Source: Nitrobacteraceae bacterium AZCC 1564
GTDB taxonomy: Bacteria > Pseudomonadota > Alphaproteobacteria > Rhizobiales > Xanthobacteraceae
Assembly (NCBI GenBank): GCA_036924835.1
Contig: JBAGRR010000001.1
Span: 496,001-560,000, forward strand
Reading direction: 5' to 3'
DNA: 64,000 nucleotides
Of the stretch, positions 8,953 through 18,600 are shown in pieces. The notes beneath the pieces were generated by a model, which was not told where the DNA came from, searched no databases, and worked only from the letters and a program-made list of their open reading frames with translations. Each line of letters starts with the position of its first letter. Position 1 is the first letter of the stretch. The translations under genes were made by a program, and so were the position numbers.

Positions 8953-11445
8953 CTAATACAGACCGCCGGTACCGGAACGAATGATGGCGCGATCCGCATC
9001 AGGCGAGACGCTAAGCGGTCTGCCATCGGCGTCCGCAACGCCGATAACCGAATAGTTGTCAGGCGGCGCAGTGCCGGGCTTGAACGCTTCAAGGATGGTC
9101 CTGCCGGTATCACCCGGTCCTGCGCGCATTCCCGTCTTTGCGTCCACACGGATGAGCTTGATGCCAGCGGGCACACGGAACGGCACTGCGGGCTTGTCCG
9201 CGAGCGCTAGCTTCAGAAAGTCTTTCGCGACTGGCGCAGCCAGGTGGCCACCCGTACCTCCGCGGCCCAGGTTCCGTGGCTTGTCGTAACCGATGTAGAT
9301 GCCCACAACCACATCGGGGGAGAATCCGATGAACCAAGCATCCTTCTCATCGTTGGTGGTTCCGGTCTTGCCGGCGATCGGCTTGCCCACTTCGCGGACA
9401 ACCGTCGCTGTGCCGTTTTGGACCACGCTCTCCATCATGGAGGTGATCTGGTAGGCCGTCATGGAATCCAGCACCTGCTCACGGCGATCCACCAGCGTCG
9501 GTTCTGGTTGATTCTTCCAGCCTTCAGGCGCGTCGCAGCCGCGGCACTCCCGTTGATCATGTTTAAAAATCGTATGGCCGTAACGATCCTGAATGCGGTC
9601 GATCAACGTCGGCTTCACACGTTTGCCGCCGTTGGCAAACATCGAATACGCGGTGACCATGCGCATTACTGTCGTTTCGCCAGCGCCAAGTGCGTACGAA
9701 AGATAATTCGGCAGTTCGTCGTAAACGCCAAAGCGCTTGGCATATTCGCCGATCAGCGGCATGCCGACGTCCTGCGCAAGCCGCACAGTCACCGTATTGA
9801 GTGATCGCGTGAGCGCGTTACGCAGCGTTGTCGGACCGTAATATTTCCCCGACGAATAGTTTTCTGGACGCCAGACTCCGACGCCCTGCCCCTGATCGAT
9901 TTCGATCGGCGCGTCGACCACCACCGTCGATGGCGTATAGCCGTTATCCATTGCCGTCGAATAAACGATCGGCTTGAACGAGGAACCTGGCTGACGATAG
10001 GCCTGCGTCGCACGGTTGAACTGGCTCTGATCGAACGAGAAACCTCCGACCATGGCGAGGACGCGCCCCGTCCAGGGATCCATCACGACCATCGCACCGG
10101 ACACTTCCGGTATCTGCCTAAGCCGGTACTGTCCTTCGACCTTACTACCGTCCTTGGCCAGCAACGGGTCGACATAGATGACGTCACCCGGTGAAAGCAC
10201 CTGCGTCACAGTGGTGGGTGTCTTGAAGCGCGTCGGCCCGGACGCCGCCTTTGCCCAACGAACACCATCCAGGGTGATTAGCCCGGTCTCTCGCGTCTTG
10301 AGCACCGCGCCACCGAGCTCGCGCCCCGGTTGGAATCCGATCCGCGCAGACTGATCACTGGTCTCCAGGACAACGGCCATGCGCCAGGGCGAGATATCGT
10401 TGAGCGATTTGACGTCGGCAAGCTTTACGCCCCAGTCGCCGGAGATATCGATTTTGGTCTGCGCCCCGCGCCAGCCTTGTGCCTCGTCGAAGTTAACCAG
10501 ACCCGCAACCATCGACTTGCGCGCCATGATCTGCAGCTTCGGATCAAGCGTGGTTCGAACGGATAACCCGCCCTCGTACAGCTTCTTTTCGCCGTAGCGC
10601 TCGAAGATGTCGCGACGGACCTCCTCGGCGAAATACTCGCCGGCGAAAATATGCGCTGCGTTGGTGCGGTTGGTAACGACCAGCGGCTCCTTGCGGGCGG
10701 CAGCCGCATCAGACGGCTTGATCCAGCCGTTTTCAGCCAGACGATCGATTACATAGTTGCGGCGCTCGATCGCGCGATCACGGTTACGAACCGGATGAAG
10801 TGCAGCCGGAGCCTTGGGCAATGCCGCCAGATACGAGGCTTCCGCCACAGTCAGTTCATTGACCGATTTGTCGAAATAGACCAGCGAAGCAGCGGCAATG
10901 CCATATGCACCAAGACCGAGATAGATTTCGTTCAGATAAAGCTCAAGGATCTTATCCTTGCTGTAGGTGCGCTCGATGCGCATCGCCAGCAGAGCTTCTT
11001 TGATCTTACGGGTAAACGACACTTCATTGGTCAACAGGAAGTTCTTCGCAACCTGCTGTGTGATGGTCGATGCTCCCTGCGGGCGGCGATTAGATCCGTA
11101 ATTCTGCGCGTAGAGAAGCGCAGCACGCGCCATACCCGTGAAATCGATGCCGCCGTGCTCGTAGAAGTTCTTGTCTTCCGCGGCCAGGAACGCGTTGATG
11201 ACGGACTTCGGAATGGCCTGGATCGGCAGATATAGCCGGCGTTCTTTGGAGTATTCGCCAAGTAGCGAACCATCCGATGCATGAACGCGCGTCATCACCG
11301 GGGGCTCATAATCTTGAAGCTGAGAATAGTCGGGAAGATCTTTCGAGAAATGCCAGATCAAGCCGGCCACACCGGCGACGCCAACAAGAAAGACGATCGT
11401 TCCCGCAGCAAACAAAAAGCCCATAAACCGCAGCAGCAACCGCAT
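8953..11445 (-). CDS. mrcA: Class A penicillin-binding protein 1A (transglycosylase/transpeptidase)
   Basis: Bifunctional peptidoglycan synthase of 830 aa that polymerises lipid II and crosslinks stem peptides at the inner membrane. Membrane anchor at residues ~8-32. The GT51 transglycosylase domain has catalytic Glu90 in AAEDKNFYEHGG and the QGASTITQQ motif. An OB-like linker follows, then the transpeptidase domain with SSFK (Ser488, Lys491), SLN in RSLNTVTV, and KTGTTND. Length and motif order are normal. Downstream of amiC on the same strand with 258 bp between; the order rne / amiC / mrcA / prfB is common in alphaproteobacteria. Confidence 0.96.
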   Translation of the reverse strand: MRLLLRFMGFLFAAGTIVFLVGVAGVAGLIWHFSKDLPDYSQLQDYEPPVMTRVHASDGSLLGEYSKERRLYLPIQAIPKSVINAFLAAEDKNFYEHGGIDFTGMARAALLYAQNYGSNRRPQGASTITQQVAKNFLLTNEVSFTRKIKEALLAMRIERTYSKDKILELYLNEIYLGLGAYGIAAASLVYFDKSVNELTVAEASYLAALPKAPAALHPVRNRDRAIERRNYVIDRLAENGWIKPSDAAAARKEPLVVTNRTNAAHIFAGEYFAEEVRRDIFERYGEKKLYEGGLSVRTTLDPKLQIMARKSMVAGLVNFDEAQGWRGAQTKIDISGDWGVKLADVKSLNDISPWRMAVVLETSDQSARIGFQPGRELGGAVLKTRETGLITLDGVRWAKAASGPTRFKTPTTVTQVLSPGDVIYVDPLLAKDGSKVEGQYRLRQIPEVSGAMVVMDPWTGRVLAMVGGFSFDQSQFNRATQAYRQPGSSFKPIVYSTAMDNGYTPSTVVVDAPIEIDQGQGVGVWRPENYSSGKYYGPTTLRNALTRSLNTVTVRLAQDVGMPLIGEYAKRFGVYDELPNYLSYALGAGETTVMRMVTAYSMFANGGKRVKPTLIDRIQDRYGHTIFKHDQRECRGCDAPEGWKNQPEPTLVDRREQVLDSMTAYQITSMMESVVQNGTATVVREVGKPIAGKTGTTNDEKDAWFIGFSPDVVVGIYIGYDKPRNLGRGGTGGHLAAPVAKDFLKLALADKPAVPFRVPAGIKLIRVDAKTGMRAGPGDTGRTILEAFKPGTAPPDNYSVIGVADADGRPLSVSPDADRAIIRSGTGGLY

Positions 11446-11703
11446 CTTCAGATTTCCGTTCCAGTGTGCGGCGCTGCCAGCCGCAGCGCATGATCGAAAG
11501 TGCCTAAACTCGGGATTCGATCAAGATTCGATCCTGCGAATCTTGTCAGTTTATATCGTACGACCCATTCCCCATGGGTCCTCCCCTGACTTCCGGGCGG
11601 GTTATAGCATCCCGCGCGAGGTCATAGGTTGATTCTACCAGATTTTTATAAAGCCGGTGCTGTGGCCAAACTAGGGCTTTGCGCTGCGGATTCCCGTGCG
11701 ATT

Positions 11704-13047
11704 TCAATTTGAAGGGTTTGCTGAGACGACACGCTTCCCAAGGAACGCGTCGACCGCCTGTGCCACGGAACCCACGGTTCGCGAACGCCAGCTTTCGGAG
11801 ACAAGGTGCTGCAGGTCGTCCTTGTTGGAGACATAGCCCAGTTCGACCAGCACGGAGGGCACGTCATGCGCCTTCAAGACCCTAAAGCCTGCCGATTTCA
11901 GCGGGTGCTTGTGCATCCGAGCGACCGATTTCATCTCGTTAGCCAACATCCTCGCAAACCGATTTGAAAACGTTCTGGTTTCGCGCTGTGTCAGATCAAT
12001 CAGGATATCCGCGACTTCCGCGGGCTCTTCTGTCAGGTTCACACCTGCAATCGCGTCAGCCTTGTTCTCGGCTTCCGCAAGCTTCTCGGCTTCGGCGTCC
12101 GAGGCCTTGTCGGACAATGTGTAGATCGTCGCGCCCTGGGCATCGCCCTCCTTCTTGGGCAACGCATCGGCATGGATGGAAACAAACAGCGCAGCCATGT
12201 TGTTGCGCGCGATCTTGACCCGATCTCCCAGAGGAATGAACGTGTCGTCGCTGCGTGTCATGACCACGCGGTATTTGCCGGATTTCTCGATCCGGTCGCG
12301 CAGAGCCAGCGCGAAATCCAGCACGAGCATCTTCTCGCTCTCGCCGCTTGGCGCCTGGGTGCCGTTATCGATGCCGCCGTGCCCGGGATCTATAACGACC
12401 ACGGGACGAGTATCGGCCGGGGTAACAGCCTTGGTCGTCCCGGTGGTATCCGGGGCGGCGGAATTTGCGTCTACATCCGCGATCGCAGGACGCAATTGCT
12501 TTAAATCTCCGCCTCCGACTGACGACACCGATGACGCCTTAAATGCCGAGGGTTCGACGGCGGTCAACTCCAGCACCAGCCGCGCCGGCTGCCCATTTGC
12601 AGCCTCCATCGCGTAGGTCTTTTCGATTTTGGCCGGGCCCGTCAGGTCGAAGACCACCCGCGAGCCTCCCGGCATCACCAGACCATAGCGAAATGCCCGG
12701 ATCAGCCCGCGACCCGAATTTCCGATGCCTGTTGGGAGATTGAACGTGACCTGCGGAATGTCGAGCACAACCCGATACGGATTGCTAAGTGAAAAAGCAC
12801 GCACATCGATCTTGCGATCGAGATCAAGAATAAAGCGAGTCTGTTTATCATCTCCCGCGACCCGCACGCCTGACGCGACTGGAAAATCTTCTGCAACCGC
12901 AGGGCGTGAAGCCTGAGTCTCGATCGCGCCGGCCGGCCGGAGCGGCACGCACATCCACATGATGGCGCATGCACCTGTAATCCCGAGCAAAAGTGAATGA
13001 TGAAAGCGGCTCAACAAGGGATTCCGGTGCCTCCAGAACTGCCTCAT
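11704..13047 (-). CDS. amiC: N-acetylmuramoyl-L-alanine amidase, AmiC type (AMIN + Amidase_3)
   Basis: Periplasmic zinc amidase, 447 aa, that removes stem peptides from glycan strands during cell separation. ATG at 13047 is chosen because a signal peptide follows at once (LLLGITGACAIMWMCVPLRP, ending near PAGAIE); the frame extends 58 codons further upstream without signal features. Residues ~55-165 are an AMIN domain for septal peptidoglycan binding (DLDRKIDVRAFSLSNPYRVV). The C-terminal Amidase_3 domain contains IDPGHGGID, the zinc-ligand segments around SGESEK and VSIHAD, and the catalytic Glu region VLVELGYVSNKDD. Divergent from rne. Confidence 0.93.
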   Translation of the reverse strand: MRQFWRHRNPLLSRFHHSLLLGITGACAIMWMCVPLRPAGAIETQASRPAVAEDFPVASGVRVAGDDKQTRFILDLDRKIDVRAFSLSNPYRVVLDIPQVTFNLPTGIGNSGRGLIRAFRYGLVMPGGSRVVFDLTGPAKIEKTYAMEAANGQPARLVLELTAVEPSAFKASSVSSVGGGDLKQLRPAIADVDANSAAPDTTGTTKAVTPADTRPVVVIDPGHGGIDNGTQAPSGESEKMLVLDFALALRDRIEKSGKYRVVMTRSDDTFIPLGDRVKIARNNMAALFVSIHADALPKKEGDAQGATIYTLSDKASDAEAEKLAEAENKADAIAGVNLTEEPAEVADILIDLTQRETRTFSNRFARMLANEMKSVARMHKHPLKSAGFRVLKAHDVPSVLVELGYVSNKDDLQHLVSESWRSRTVGSVAQAVDAFLGKRVVSANPSN

Positions 13048-13714
13048 ATCGCAATAGAACCGGAGGGTTAACCTAACCTTACCAGATGGCGAATGATTGT
13101 CGTCCAGTGTTGCAGCGCTGTGACGCTTCCCTTGCCAGAGGGGGTTATTCGACGTATGTATCAAGAGCTGACGGTTTAAACTTCCGGTTGTATCGCGTTC
13201 AGCTTTCCGGTGCAGCGCCAAGTCTCAGATATTCTCTCTTGGGATTTGAGCGTATTGACCGATCCCTCCTCGGCCAGCGCAGTGCGCGGTCGGCATGAGT
13301 GGACGGTTTGAAAGCCCGGGCAGCAAATGATGACCGGCCTTCGCCGCCGCAAGGCAGCGAAACTTCCCGCCGGCGCGCGTTCTTACGCGGCGTTGGCTCC
13401 TCCCAGCGGACCATTGCTGGCCCCGTTAGCAACAAACAAGGCGGTGCGTTTACCGCCAAATAATCAGACGGGCCGACGCTTGATGCGCCAGACTGTATTG
13501 CCGACCGGGATCTACACCAGGATCTTTGCAACCCCTGCGATGATGCCACGCGAATCCTATCCGCGTCGCAATTCGCCGACGTTGCGCTCGGCACGGTGCC
13601 TCGGGTTGCGTTTTGGCCTTCCCCTCACCCCCGAATCAGGTGGACCGTCGCGTCACCGGGCTGCGCCGAATGCGCTGGCCGTCACGCGTGCTATCCGCCG
13701 TCATGAGTTCCCAA
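13048..13714. other. Gap between amiC and rne, presumed promoters and long rne leader
   Basis: 667 bases without a gene I can support. It must hold the divergent promoters of amiC and rne. Long, autoregulated 5' untranslated leaders are known for rne in other bacteria, and the length fits that, but I could not find a convincing conserved structure or promoter by eye. Reading frames here show no protein features. Confidence 0.4.
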
Positions 13715-16700
13715 ATGCCCAACAAAATGTTGATCGATGCCACCCATCCGGAAGAGACCCGGGTGGTCGTGGTGCGCGGCAACCGCGTCGAAGAATTTGA
13801 TTTCGAGTCCGCCCAACGCAAACAACTCCGCGGCAACATCTATCTTGCCAAGGTCACGCGTGTAGAACCGTCGTTGCAAGCCGCATTCATTGAATACGGC
13901 GGTAATCGTCACGGCTTTCTCGCCTTCAGCGAAATTCATCCGGACTACTATCAGATCCCGGTTGCAGACCGTCAGGCTCTCATCGAAGCCGACGAACGCG
14001 CACATCGCGAAGCTGAAGAGGAGTCGGAAAATCGCTCCAGCCGTCGCCGCTCGCGTCATCGCAGCTCGCGTCGACGCAGTCATGGGGAGCGCGTGCAAAG
14101 CGACGTCATCGAGGACAGCAACACTGACCTCGTCGACGCGCAGCAGCAGACAGAGGCGGCAGAGGCTGCCGATCACACGCCCGATCATCTTTATGACGCC
14201 CCTGCGGGTCACGACGATCACGAACACGATCATCACGTGGACGAAGCATTTCATCGTGACGAACAGTCTCATGATGGCGAGGAGCCTCAAGCTGACGATC
14301 ACCGCGATGAAGAACATCGCAATGAGGAACCTCATGACGACCGTCATGTTGAGCATGCCGCCGAGCAGCAAGCCGAGGCCAACGCGGTCATCGAACAACC
14401 GGCCCTGGCTGATCATGATGTTCCTGTCGTAGCTGCTACCGATATTCAGGCGACAGAGACTTCGACTGAGACCGTCGAGCCGTTGCCCCACGATGATCAT
14501 GCGCAAGACGAGCACGTCCACGCAGATCACGACCATCTTGAGCATGGCCAACAGTCGGTCGTAGACGCGGTTGCGTTCAGTGACTCCCACGAAGACGATT
14601 CCCACGCTGATGACGTCGACGGCGAGGATGATGACGACGGCGAAGAAGGCGAAGAGGAAGTCGTCGAATCCGTCGGCGGTGACGATGTTCTGGAAGAGGT
14701 CCCGGAGCGCACGTTCCGTCCGCGCCGGCAATATAAGATCCAGGAAGTCATCAAGCGCCGCCAGGTGATGCTGGTTCAGGTCGTCAAGGAAGAGCGCGGC
14801 AACAAGGGCGCGGCGCTAACGACGTATCTCTCCCTCGCCGGGCGTTACGCAGTGCTGATGCCCAACACCGCCCGTGGCGGCGGGATCAGCCGCAAGATCA
14901 CGTCGGCACAGGATCGCAACCGTCTCAAGGACGTGGTGCAGGATCTCGACGTGCCCGAGGGCATGGGGATCATTCTTCGCACCGCCGGCGCGTCACGCAC
15001 TAAGCCGGAGATCAAGCGCGATTTCGAATACCTCATCCGCATGTGGGAAACCGTCCGTGACATGACGCTGAGGTCGCAGGCACCGACCCTCGTGTATGAG
15101 GAAGGTTCGCTGATCAAGCGGTCGCTGCGCGATCTCTACAACAAGGAAATCGATGAGGTGCTGGTGGCCGGCGAGAACGGCTACACCGAAGCGCGCGATT
15201 TCATGAAGATGCTGATGCCGAGCAATGTTCGCTCGGTGAAGCAATATCGCGATGGCCAGCCGCTGTTTTCACGCATGGGCGTGGAAAGCCAGCTCGATGC
15301 AATGTTCTCGCCGACGGTCACGCTGAAATCTGGCGGCTACATCGTCATCAATCAAACCGAGGCTCTGGTCTCGATCGACGTCAACTCGGGACGATCCACC
15401 CGCGAACACCACATCGAAGATACTGCACTCAAGACCAACCTTGAAGCTGCCGAGGAAGTCGCACGTCAGTTGCGATTGCGCGATCTTGCGGGCCTGATCG
15501 TCATCGATTTCATCGATATGGACGAGAAGCGCAACAACCGCGCCGTCGAGCGCAAGCTCAGCGACTGCCTGCGGCAGGATCGTGCGCGTATCCAGGTCGG
15601 TCGAATCTCGCATTTCGGATTGCTGGAAATGTCGCGCCAGCGCATCCGCGCCAGCGTCCTGGAAAGTTCGACCGAGCCCTGCCCGCATTGCGGCGGTACT
15701 GGTCACGTCCGTTCAGTCTCCTCGGTCGCACTGCAATTGCTGCGAGGCCTCGAGGAAAGCCTGATGAAGGGCCCAACGCACAACCTTACGGTGCGGACGC
15801 GTACCGACGTCGCGCTGTATGTCCTCAACCACAAGCGCGGCCATCTGCGTGACCTTGAGGACAGCTTTAAGGTTGCGCTGGCCGTGATTGCCGATGGCAC
15901 GATCAGCGGTCAGCAATCCTTTGTTATTGATCGTGGCGAAGCGGTCCACACGCTCGAAGCAGCCAAAGCCATCCTCGCGGCTCAGCTCGCGGCTTCGCCG
16001 GCGGCGATTGAGGAAACCTACGAATACGAAGAAGACGAGGTCTTCGAGGCTGAGGCTGAATTCGAAGGTGACGAGGCTGAGGACGAGTCTGAAACACAAT
16101 CCGCGGGCGATAGCCAGGTCGCGGAAGGTGAAGAAGGTCCGCGCCGCCGGCGCCGTCGACGACGCCGTGGCCGTGGTGGCGAACAGCGTGAAGGCGCTCA
16201 GGCCGCCGATCGCGGCGAAACATCAACCTTCACGCCACAGGATGACGCGGCAAGTGACGTCGCTGACGGCGACGAAGGTGAGGACGAATCCGAGGACTCG
16301 AGCGGCGAAGCGCGCGCTGACCAAAGTGCGAGCGGTGAACGTCGGCCGAGACGCCGCGGCCGTCGCGGTGGCCGCCGCCGTCGTGGTAATCAGGACAACG
16401 GTCAGCCCGGAAACGGTATTGCTGCGTCCATCGCTGACGATCTCGGTCCGTTGCCGGAGTCTGAATCCAGCGAAGCAGTGGCTGATCTATCGTCGGATAA
16501 GGCATCGCACGCCGATGACCAGCAGCCACTCCACACGCCATCAGAACCGGTCTCACATCACATCGAGACTTCAGAAAGTCCCAAGATTGAAGCGCCCCAG
16601 AAGCCCGAACCGGAACCGGAGCCCGAACCAGCGCCCCGTAAACGTTCGACGGTCCGGGAGAAGGTAAGTTTTTTCTTCGGCGACTCGTCCAACGCGGACG

Positions 16701-16840
16701 AGGCGCCGACTCCGACTGAAGCAGCAGCGCCCACCACGGTCCCGAGCGAACCAGCTCCGGCCCCGGCACAGCCTGAAACGACAACCGCCGAGACGCCTCA
16801 GCCTCGCCGTGTCGGCTGGTGGTCACGACGAAGCGAATAA
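13715..16840 (+). CDS. rne: Ribonuclease E with large acidic/His-rich insert in the S1 domain
   Basis: Essential endoribonuclease and degradosome scaffold, 1041 aa from ATG 13715 (MPNKMLIDATHPEET); ATG 13703 is also possible. The S1 domain starts at residue ~35 (RGNIYLAKVTRVEPSLQAAF) but is interrupted by ~230 residues, roughly 92-330, extremely rich in His, Asp and Glu, before it resumes (QVMLVQVVKEERGNKGAALT). The catalytic core has the metal-binding aspartates in SIDVNSG and VIDFIDMD and the zinc-link CPHC (Cys656, Cys659) that joins subunits. The C-terminal ~250 residues are alternating acidic and Arg-rich low-complexity sequence (RRRRRRRRGRGGEQ), typical of the RNA- and partner-binding tail. 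An intrinsic terminator follows at once. Confidence 0.96.
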   Translation: MPNKMLIDATHPEETRVVVVRGNRVEEFDFESAQRKQLRGNIYLAKVTRVEPSLQAAFIEYGGNRHGFLAFSEIHPDYYQIPVADRQALIEADERAHREAEEESENRSSRRRSRHRSSRRRSHGERVQSDVIEDSNTDLVDAQQQTEAAEAADHTPDHLYDAPAGHDDHEHDHHVDEAFHRDEQSHDGEEPQADDHRDEEHRNEEPHDDRHVEHAAEQQAEANAVIEQPALADHDVPVVAATDIQATETSTETVEPLPHDDHAQDEHVHADHDHLEHGQQSVVDAVAFSDSHEDDSHADDVDGEDDDDGEEGEEEVVESVGGDDVLEEVPERTFRPRRQYKIQEVIKRRQVMLVQVVKEERGNKGAALTTYLSLAGRYAVLMPNTARGGGISRKITSAQDRNRLKDVVQDLDVPEGMGIILRTAGASRTKPEIKRDFEYLIRMWETVRDMTLRSQAPTLVYEEGSLIKRSLRDLYNKEIDEVLVAGENGYTEARDFMKMLMPSNVRSVKQYRDGQPLFSRMGVESQLDAMFSPTVTLKSGGYIVINQTEALVSIDVNSGRSTREHHIEDTALKTNLEAAEEVARQLRLRDLAGLIVIDFIDMDEKRNNRAVERKLSDCLRQDRARIQVGRISHFGLLEMSRQRIRASVLESSTEPCPHCGGTGHVRSVSSVALQLLRGLEESLMKGPTHNLTVRTRTDVALYVLNHKRGHLRDLEDSFKVALAVIADGTISGQQSFVIDRGEAVHTLEAAKAILAAQLAASPAAIEETYEYEEDEVFEAEAEFEGDEAEDESETQSAGDSQVAEGEEGPRRRRRRRRRGRGGEQREGAQAADRGETSTFTPQDDAASDVADGDEGEDESEDSSGEARADQSASGERRPRRRGRRGGRRRRGNQDNGQPGNGIAASIADDLGPLPESESSEAVADLSSDKASHADDQQPLHTPSEPVSHHIETSESPKIEAPQKPEPEPEPEPAPRKRSTVREKVSFFFGDSSNADEAPTPTEAAAPTTVPSEPAPAPAQPETTTAETPQPRRVGWWSRRSE

Positions 16841-16852
16841 CGCTTGAAACGA

Positions 16853-16884
16853 AAAACCCGTCCGCTGCAAAGCGGACGGGTTTT
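16853..16884 (+). terminator. Bidirectional intrinsic terminator, rne / aminotransferase
   Basis: AAAACCCGTCCGCT, loop GCAA, then AGCGGACGGGTTTT followed by GTTTTT. A 14-bp stem with A and T tracts on both sides serves rne (plus strand) and the convergent aminotransferase gene. Confidence 0.93.
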
Positions 16885-16910
16885 GTTTTTAGATATCAAC
16901 CTGTTTTCGA

Positions 16911-18104
16911 TTAGCCCCTGGAAAGCCAGTTCGTAATCCGCTCGACTGCTTCGGCAGTTTCCTGCGTCGAACGTGCATAAGAAAAACGCACGAACGAGCG
17001 CCCGTGGAACGGATCGAAATCCACTCCCGGCGTCGCCGCGACACGCGCCTCCTGCAACATCGTCTTAGCGAACTCAAAACTGTCCGAAGTGAACTTGGAG
17101 ACATCCGCGTAAAGATAGAACGCACCGTCCGCAGGCAGAAACTCCGAAAGGCCCACTTTTGGGAAACCCTCAATCAGGATGCGGCGATTTTCCTCATATC
17201 CATGCTTGATGACATCCATTTCCGCGCGGCCATCAAAAGCCGCTTCAGCCGCGATTTGCGACAAGGTTGGCACCGAAATCGAAAGGTTCTGCTGCAAGGT
17301 CTCGACCGAGCGCACCAGCGGCTCCGGCACCACCATCCAGCCGACGCGCCACCCCGTCATGCAAAAATACTTCGAGAATGAATTGATGATCAGCGCATCC
17401 GGCGAGATTTGAGCGGCTGTAACGGCGGGAAACGCGTAATCAAGACCATGATAGATTTCATCAGAAACGAAGCGGATGCCCGCGCTAGCAGCAGCCGCGA
17501 TCAGATCGGCCAGCGCCTCACGCGTCATCATGGTCCCGGTCGGGTTCGCCGGGCTAGCGACCAGGACACCTTTCAGCGGCGTCTTGCGATGCGTCTCTAG
17601 CAGCATTTCACCTGTGAGGGCATGGCGCGTGTCTCGTGTCGTCTCGATCAGAACCGGCTCGCAGCCGAGCGCACTCAGAATATGCCGATATGGCGGGTAG
17701 CCAGGCGCCGTAATTGCCACTCTGTCCCCGGGCTCGAACATTGCGAGAAAACCCAGGACGAAGGCTCCTGACGAGCCAGTGGTGATGACAATTCGCGCAG
17801 GATTGACGTCCTGATTGTAGGTCTCTTGGTAATGACGAGCGATCCGTTGCCGCAGCGACGGAATCCCGACTGCAGCCGTGTAATCAATTTTTCCGATATC
17901 GAGCGCGGCATGAGCGGCGGCGATGGCCGTTTTCGGCGCTGGTGCGGCGGGTTGTCCCACCTCCATGTGAATAACATGACCTCCAGCGGCCTCGATACGG
18001 GCCGCGGCAGCCATCACATCCATCACCATGAAAGGTGGAACATTCCCTCGCCCGGATGGGGTCAAAATGTTTTTTACCTTGTCTCTCAGCGTCACATCGA
18101 GCAT
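16911..18104 (-). CDS. PLP-dependent aminotransferase, class I/II (AspC-like)
   Basis: A 397-residue fold-type I pyridoxal-phosphate enzyme that transfers amino groups between an amino acid and a 2-oxoacid; the substrate cannot be fixed from sequence, with aspartate or aromatic donors the likeliest. Signatures are GQPAAPAP near the N-terminus, ITTGSSGAFVLGFL for cofactor phosphate binding, SPANPTGTMM, VSDEIYHGLDY, and the Schiff-base Lys245 in NSFSKYFCMTGWRVGW. The C-terminal substrate Arg region is FVRFSYARS. Convergent with rne and sharing its terminator. Four repeat hairpins begin 48 bp upstream of its start codon. Confidence 0.9.
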   Translation of the reverse strand: MLDVTLRDKVKNILTPSGRGNVPPFMVMDVMAAAARIEAAGGHVIHMEVGQPAAPAPKTAIAAAHAALDIGKIDYTAAVGIPSLRQRIARHYQETYNQDVNPARIVITTGSSGAFVLGFLAMFEPGDRVAITAPGYPPYRHILSALGCEPVLIETTRDTRHALTGEMLLETHRKTPLKGVLVASPANPTGTMMTREALADLIAAAASAGIRFVSDEIYHGLDYAFPAVTAAQISPDALIINSFSKYFCMTGWRVGWMVVPEPLVRSVETLQQNLSISVPTLSQIAAEAAFDGRAEMDVIKHGYEENRRILIEGFPKVGLSEFLPADGAFYLYADVSKFTSDSFEFAKTMLQEARVAATPGVDFDPFHGRSFVRFSYARSTQETAEAVERITNWLSRG

Positions 18105-18152
18105 GGGAATCTGCTAATCCTCATGGGCGGCAATGTCCCGTTAAAACGGTTG

Positions 18153-18321
18153 CTAGTGTCCCGGTTCTAACATTCGCATCACTTTGCAGCACTTTCGTTT
18201 GCGAACGCTAGAACCAGGGGAACACTAGCAACTCTATGAAGCTAGTGCGCTTTTTTTGATTTGACGTTCGTAATGAGGACTCGCCGCAATGCTGATACGA
18301 ACGTCAAATCCAGCGCACCAG
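18153..18321 (+). repeat. Bipartite hairpin element, class I, copy 4
   Basis: Hairpins 18153-18228 (CTAGTGTCCC; inner GGTTCTAACATTCGC) and 18242-18321 (CTAGTGCGC; inner GATTTGACGTTCGT), spacer CAACTCTATGAAG (13 bp). The spacer is identical, in reverse complement, to that of copy 7 at 28759-28771. The right end CCAG is shared with the next element. Confidence 0.93.
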
Positions 18322-18486
18322 TGGAGTGGATTTGACATTCGCTACCCACCCAGCTGCGAGTTCGTCAAGCGAATGTCAAATCCAAAACTCCACTAGAAAT
18401 TTATATTTGCTAGTGGTCCTTTGATTCTAACATTCGCAGGAGGTCCCTGCGGAAACAGAATGCGAATGTTAGAATCGGACCACTAG
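18318..18486 (+). repeat. Bipartite hairpin element, class II, copy 5
   Basis: Hairpins 18318-18396 (CCAGTGGAG; inner GGATTTGACATTCGC) and 18410-18486 (CTAGTGGTCC; inner GATTCTAACATTCGC) with the AT-rich 13-bp spacer AAATTTATATTTG. Both hairpins carry the ACATTCGC core. The second hairpin has a 10-bp outer stem, a TTT bulge and a 15-bp inner stem without mismatch. Same order and spacer type as copies 1 and 10. Confidence 0.94.
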
Positions 18487-18600
18487 ATGTGCCGTTGTCC
18501 TGCCGCATTCGACCGTTTGTTTGACCATGATTTTTAACATCCTACAGGTCGCGGCTCCATTGCCAAACGTGCAAGACTGCCAGATGTCGCCAGCCAGCCA

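Noticed and set aside
13691-14731. 346-residue hydrophobic-looking reading frame on the minus strand
   Set aside because: Lies antisense to the acidic/His-rich part of rne; the Val/Ile/Met-rich sequence is the reverse reading of Asp/His codons.
8512-18486. Integron attC sites
   Set aside because: Units are palindromic with conserved ends, but GTTRRRY/RYYYAAC core sites and cassette-like genes between units are absent.
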